From positions 1-20,657 of the forward strand of contig CAKOGP040001756.1 in NCBI GenBank assembly GCA_933822405.4: 20,657 bases of DNA. The letters run 5' to 3'. The translations under genes and the position numbers were made by a program. The stretch is from Cylindrotheca closterium (Eukaryota > Bacillariophyta > Bacillariophyceae > Bacillariales > Bacillariaceae). Shown here piece after piece: positions 17,872 to 20,657 of this stretch. Each line of letters starts with the position of its first letter. Within the stretch, counting starts at the first letter, position 1. A model generated the notes under the pieces. It was not told the origin of the DNA. It ran no database searches and saw only the letters and a program-made list of their open reading frames with translations.

Positions 17872-19296
17872 CCGACGACTTCAACACTACAGAAGATCCC
17901 AAGACAATTATCTCTCCTCCGAGAGAAAACCAAGAATCTGAACATGCATCAATTCAGGAACCCGAAATACGAAGGACCAGATCAGGACAACATTCCAGAC
18001 CAAATCCAAGAATATTCAACGACCAAATGGCAACCGCCAACTCTGCATATCTAGAAACTTTTTCACCAGCTCTCGACCATGAAGAGCTCCAAGGGCATGA
18101 ACTACTACAAGCGGATCACTCAGAGGAGCCACACCCATTTGCATCAATCTTTGCACTTGCTGGATCAGCTGATCCAGACACTTTGACATTTGACAAAGCA
18201 ATGAAGGCTCACGACCGAGCCAAATTCATCAAAGCCATGTACAAAGAACTTGGCGATCACATTGGAAGAAAGCATTGGAAGGTTGTACCCATCAGAAGTA
18301 TTCCAACATACAGTGGCAAAACAGCAATTCCCATGGTTTGGGCGATGAAAAGAAAGAAGAACCTCCTTGGGGAGATAGTCAAGTGGAAAGCTAGATTGTG
18401 CGCTGGCGGCCATTGATCCATTGAGAATGTTGATTACTGGGATACATATGCACCCATGGTGTCATGGAGCACTGTACGTCTCATGGTCATCTTTGCCCTC
18501 ATTAACAACTGGCATATGGAATCAATTGACTTTGTCCTAGCATATACGCAAGCTCCCATCAAGACCAACATCTTCATGCAACCACCAAGAGTTCCTCCAG
18601 AGTTTGTGATTACTGATATGCCTTGGCCAGGCAACCGATTCACCTTTGTGTACAAGTTATTGCAGAATTTATATGGACTCAAAGACGCGGGACAAACATG
18701 GTGTCAAGAATTTCTCCACAAGGGATTGATCGATTGTGGATGGCAACAATCAAGCATTGATTCTTGCTGATACACAAAACAGGACATCATATTGGTACTT
18801 TACGTTGATAATGCCTGCCTCATGTCCCCAAACAAAGCTTTGATCAATAAAGAAATCAAATCCCTACAAGAACAATACAACTTGACTGACAATGGGGAAC
18901 AGCAAGACTATCTTGGTACTCGTTTCACAAAACAACCCGACGGATCAATTCTTCTTGAACAGCCTCGCATGATTCAACAAATATTAGAAATGGTCGGGCT
19001 CACTGCTGACCAAGTCAAAACTCACGACAGTCTAGCTTCCAGTGCAAACATATTAGACAAGGACCCAGACAGTAAGGCTCATGATTATCCGTGGAACTAC
19101 AGATCAGTGGTGGGCAGCCTTAGTTATTTACAGGCCATGATTCGCCCAGATCTCACAATGGCAGTACAACAGTGTGCTCGATTTTGCAATGATCCAAAAG
19201 AGTCTCATGGTACTGCAGTCAAAAGAACCTGCAGGTACTTGCACTCAACACAACATCAAGGGCTTTGATTCAAGCCAGATCCTACGAAAGGGTTTG
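17785..19296 (+). pseudogene. copia-3 reverse transcriptase, YVDN instead of YVDD, RNase H missing
   Basis: One frame, with acidic linker (QWDDEHTIGELTDDFNTTED), then HWKVVPIRSIP, KARLCAGGH, TGA 18414-18416, VDYWDTYAPMVSW, SIDFVLAYTQAPIKTNIFMQ, LYGLKDAGQTW, TGA 18768-18770, and LYVDNACLMSP. The catalytic YxDD is YVDN (18801-18812; Asn codon 18810-18812). NYRSVVGSLSYLQAMIRPDL and CRYLHSTQHQGL follow, TGA 19266-19268, then FKPDPTKGFD. There, at 19296/19297, the 106-bp repeat begins, so the RNase H domain is absent. RT copies the RNA genome to cDNA; this copy cannot. Confidence 0.88.
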
Positions 19297-19402
19297 ACAA
19301 ACAACAACCTTTTGAAAACGACAACGACAATCTGCTTTTCGCAACGAAAGCTTTACACACAATATTTAAACTAAATCCATCGAAACATCAAATAGATCAC
19401 AG
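19297..19402 (+). repeat. copia-3 3' LTR remnant
   Basis: 106 bp, 102 identical to 13521-13626; all four differences are at CpG sites. It abuts the truncated RT frame directly, so the 5' part of this LTR and the 3' end of pol were lost together. Confidence 0.85.
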
Positions 19403-20530
19403 CGGTCAGAGGACCATCTGGGACTGAAGCATTGGATATGGACACGGAGAATGCTGCTGCTGCTGCAAGCGTTCCAATTGCACCACCACTAAATGCTTTT
19501 GACGGCGCCTGGAATTGTCCACTCTTTTGTGGCTACCACCGAATGCGGTTGGTGTATCTAATGTCGGCATTAAGGGTGGAGTAACTTTGGCACGAATTTC
19601 CACACAATTGTCCAGGATGAGAAAGGTCATCAATTGCAAGATGGAAGACGTCCACCTACATGCGTTGGCGCTAAGCACATACAATAGAATATCAGAGGGG
19701 AATTGATAGAAATAGTAATAGATTAGAAATCGATTTAGAAAAATTGTCTTCTTGTTTTGTCATGACTTCTATATTGAATGTCAAATGGTGCAATTGTCGT
19801 GATGGTCGTGATTGTTGCGTTGGAAGGATCATTCGTATTAGATTTGGAGGATGAGCGCGCCGGTTGTAGCGATCTGGTGCGATATCATCAATACCTGTTG
19901 TGGATCTGCTGAAGGCACAACAGCACAAGCTGGAGGCGAGACAGCATGATTCAATAACAACAGACTCAAACTCCTTGCCTCCGAATATGGTGCGATTGTT
20001 GTGTTGGAACATCTGGATGATGAAAAGATATTCGGGTATCAATGTTGCACGCTGTATCATGACTATAAACCACTGCACATAGGTTCTATAGACTGAAAAT
20101 GTATTTCCTAGAGTACTTTATGATTGTTTGTGGAATGATTGTTGCCTGTCTGGTATTCTTGGAATCTAATCGTATGACAATTATGATGGACACAACATGC
20201 ATGGGTTCTTTGCCAAGGAACCTTCAGATGTGAACATCCACGGAATTATCGACCGTCGACATGCATAGGGTAGTTTCTGAGCTGGCAAGGCAAAACGAAT
20301 CCCTAGCTGGTCTTAGGGTGGCTAAAGCCTGGGTTGTCCGAGGTGTGTAGGGACACACAAGTTTAAACTCTTCCACATGCCAAAAGCTACTGGCTGGAAG
20401 AGTGGACTGCTTTACTCCTTATGATCCGAGGAGACAAAATGGAGGTGTCAAACAAGGACAATATGGAGAATGCAAACGGAAAACGAGCACAACGCACATG
20501 GATGAAAGATTTTGACTGCGAAGATGGTTC
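19403..20530. other. No supported gene
   Basis: A short plus-strand frame, ATG 19437 to TAA 19581, begins MDTENAAAAASVPIAPPLNA over a GCT run. It could be the start of a lost gene but is only about 47 codons. The frame at 19692-20078 (minus) shows no family character. Confidence 0.4.
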
Positions 20531-20657
20531 ACTGACTGACTGACTGACTGACTGACTGACTGACTGACTGACTGACTGACTGACTGACTGACTGACTGAC
20601 TGACTGACTGACTGACTGACTGACTGACTGACTGACTGACTGACTGACTGACTGACT
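20531..20657. repeat. (ACTG)n tetranucleotide microsatellite
   Basis: Perfect actg repeats, nearly 32 units, up to the last base of the window. Confidence 0.95.

Larger units (their letters stand above)
13521..19402 (+). mobile_element. copia-3: decayed Ty1/copia retrotransposon of a second lineage
   Basis: Bracketed by 106-bp direct repeats (13521-13626 and 19297-19402; 102/106 identical). Between them on the plus strand are gag, protease, integrase and reverse transcriptase in copia order. Its proteins are clearly different from copia-1/2: it has a classical HHCC pre-integrase and a gag zinc finger of another spacing. At least six frame changes and five in-frame TGA codons are visible, and the RNase H end is missing. 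Confidence 0.88.

Noticed and set aside
8532..19268. Reassigned TGA or selenocysteine reading of the in-frame TGA codons
   Set aside because: By family recall the positions call for different residues (for example a Leu/Ile-type residue at 18768 and a basic residue at 14988), the same frames carry frameshifts and active-site losses, and the FYVE-SYLF gene ends in TGA. Mutation explains them better.
1..20657. CRISPR array, prokaryotic operon or defence system
   Set aside because: No regularly spaced repeats and no bacterial gene organisation; spliced introns and copia elements indicate a eukaryote.

Overview
The window looks like nuclear DNA of a diatom, or another stramenopile alga. It holds a spliced FYVE-SYLF gene with short GT..AG introns, and several wrecked Ty1/copia retrotransposons whose Pol proteins resemble the diatom 'CoDi' lineages. 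The organism is inferred from recalled protein family resemblance, not from a marker gene.

Layout. 1-198: tail of a copia Pol fragment (+). 199-1168: no gene. 1169-3019: five-exon FYVE + SYLF gene (+), the clearest host gene. 3020-3745: no gene. 3746-5209: intact 487-codon reading frame of unknown function (-). About 5341-8203: copia-1 (-), with gag C-terminus, zinc knuckle, protease and integrase, cut off before reverse transcriptase; a 176-bp repeat interrupts its pol. 8349-8996: broken gene with an internal duplication (+). 9577-11006: copia-2 (-), a close relative of copia-1 with an LTR, gag, and a gag-integrase deletion junction. 11192-13516: several short, frame-broken gene remnants on both strands. 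13521-19402: copia-3 (+), a different copia lineage bracketed by 106-bp direct repeats, with protease, integrase and reverse transcriptase motifs all damaged. 19403-20530: nothing convincing. 20531-20657: perfect tetranucleotide repeat running off the end.

Only the FYVE-SYLF gene and the 3746-5209 frame look intact; the rest is mostly transposon debris. Differences between repeat copies are mainly transitions, many at CpG, as expected if transposons here are or were cytosine-methylated. The best leads are the two related introns around a 33-nt micro-exon, and the 177-bp hairpin module found both in a copia LTR and inside another copia pol gene.
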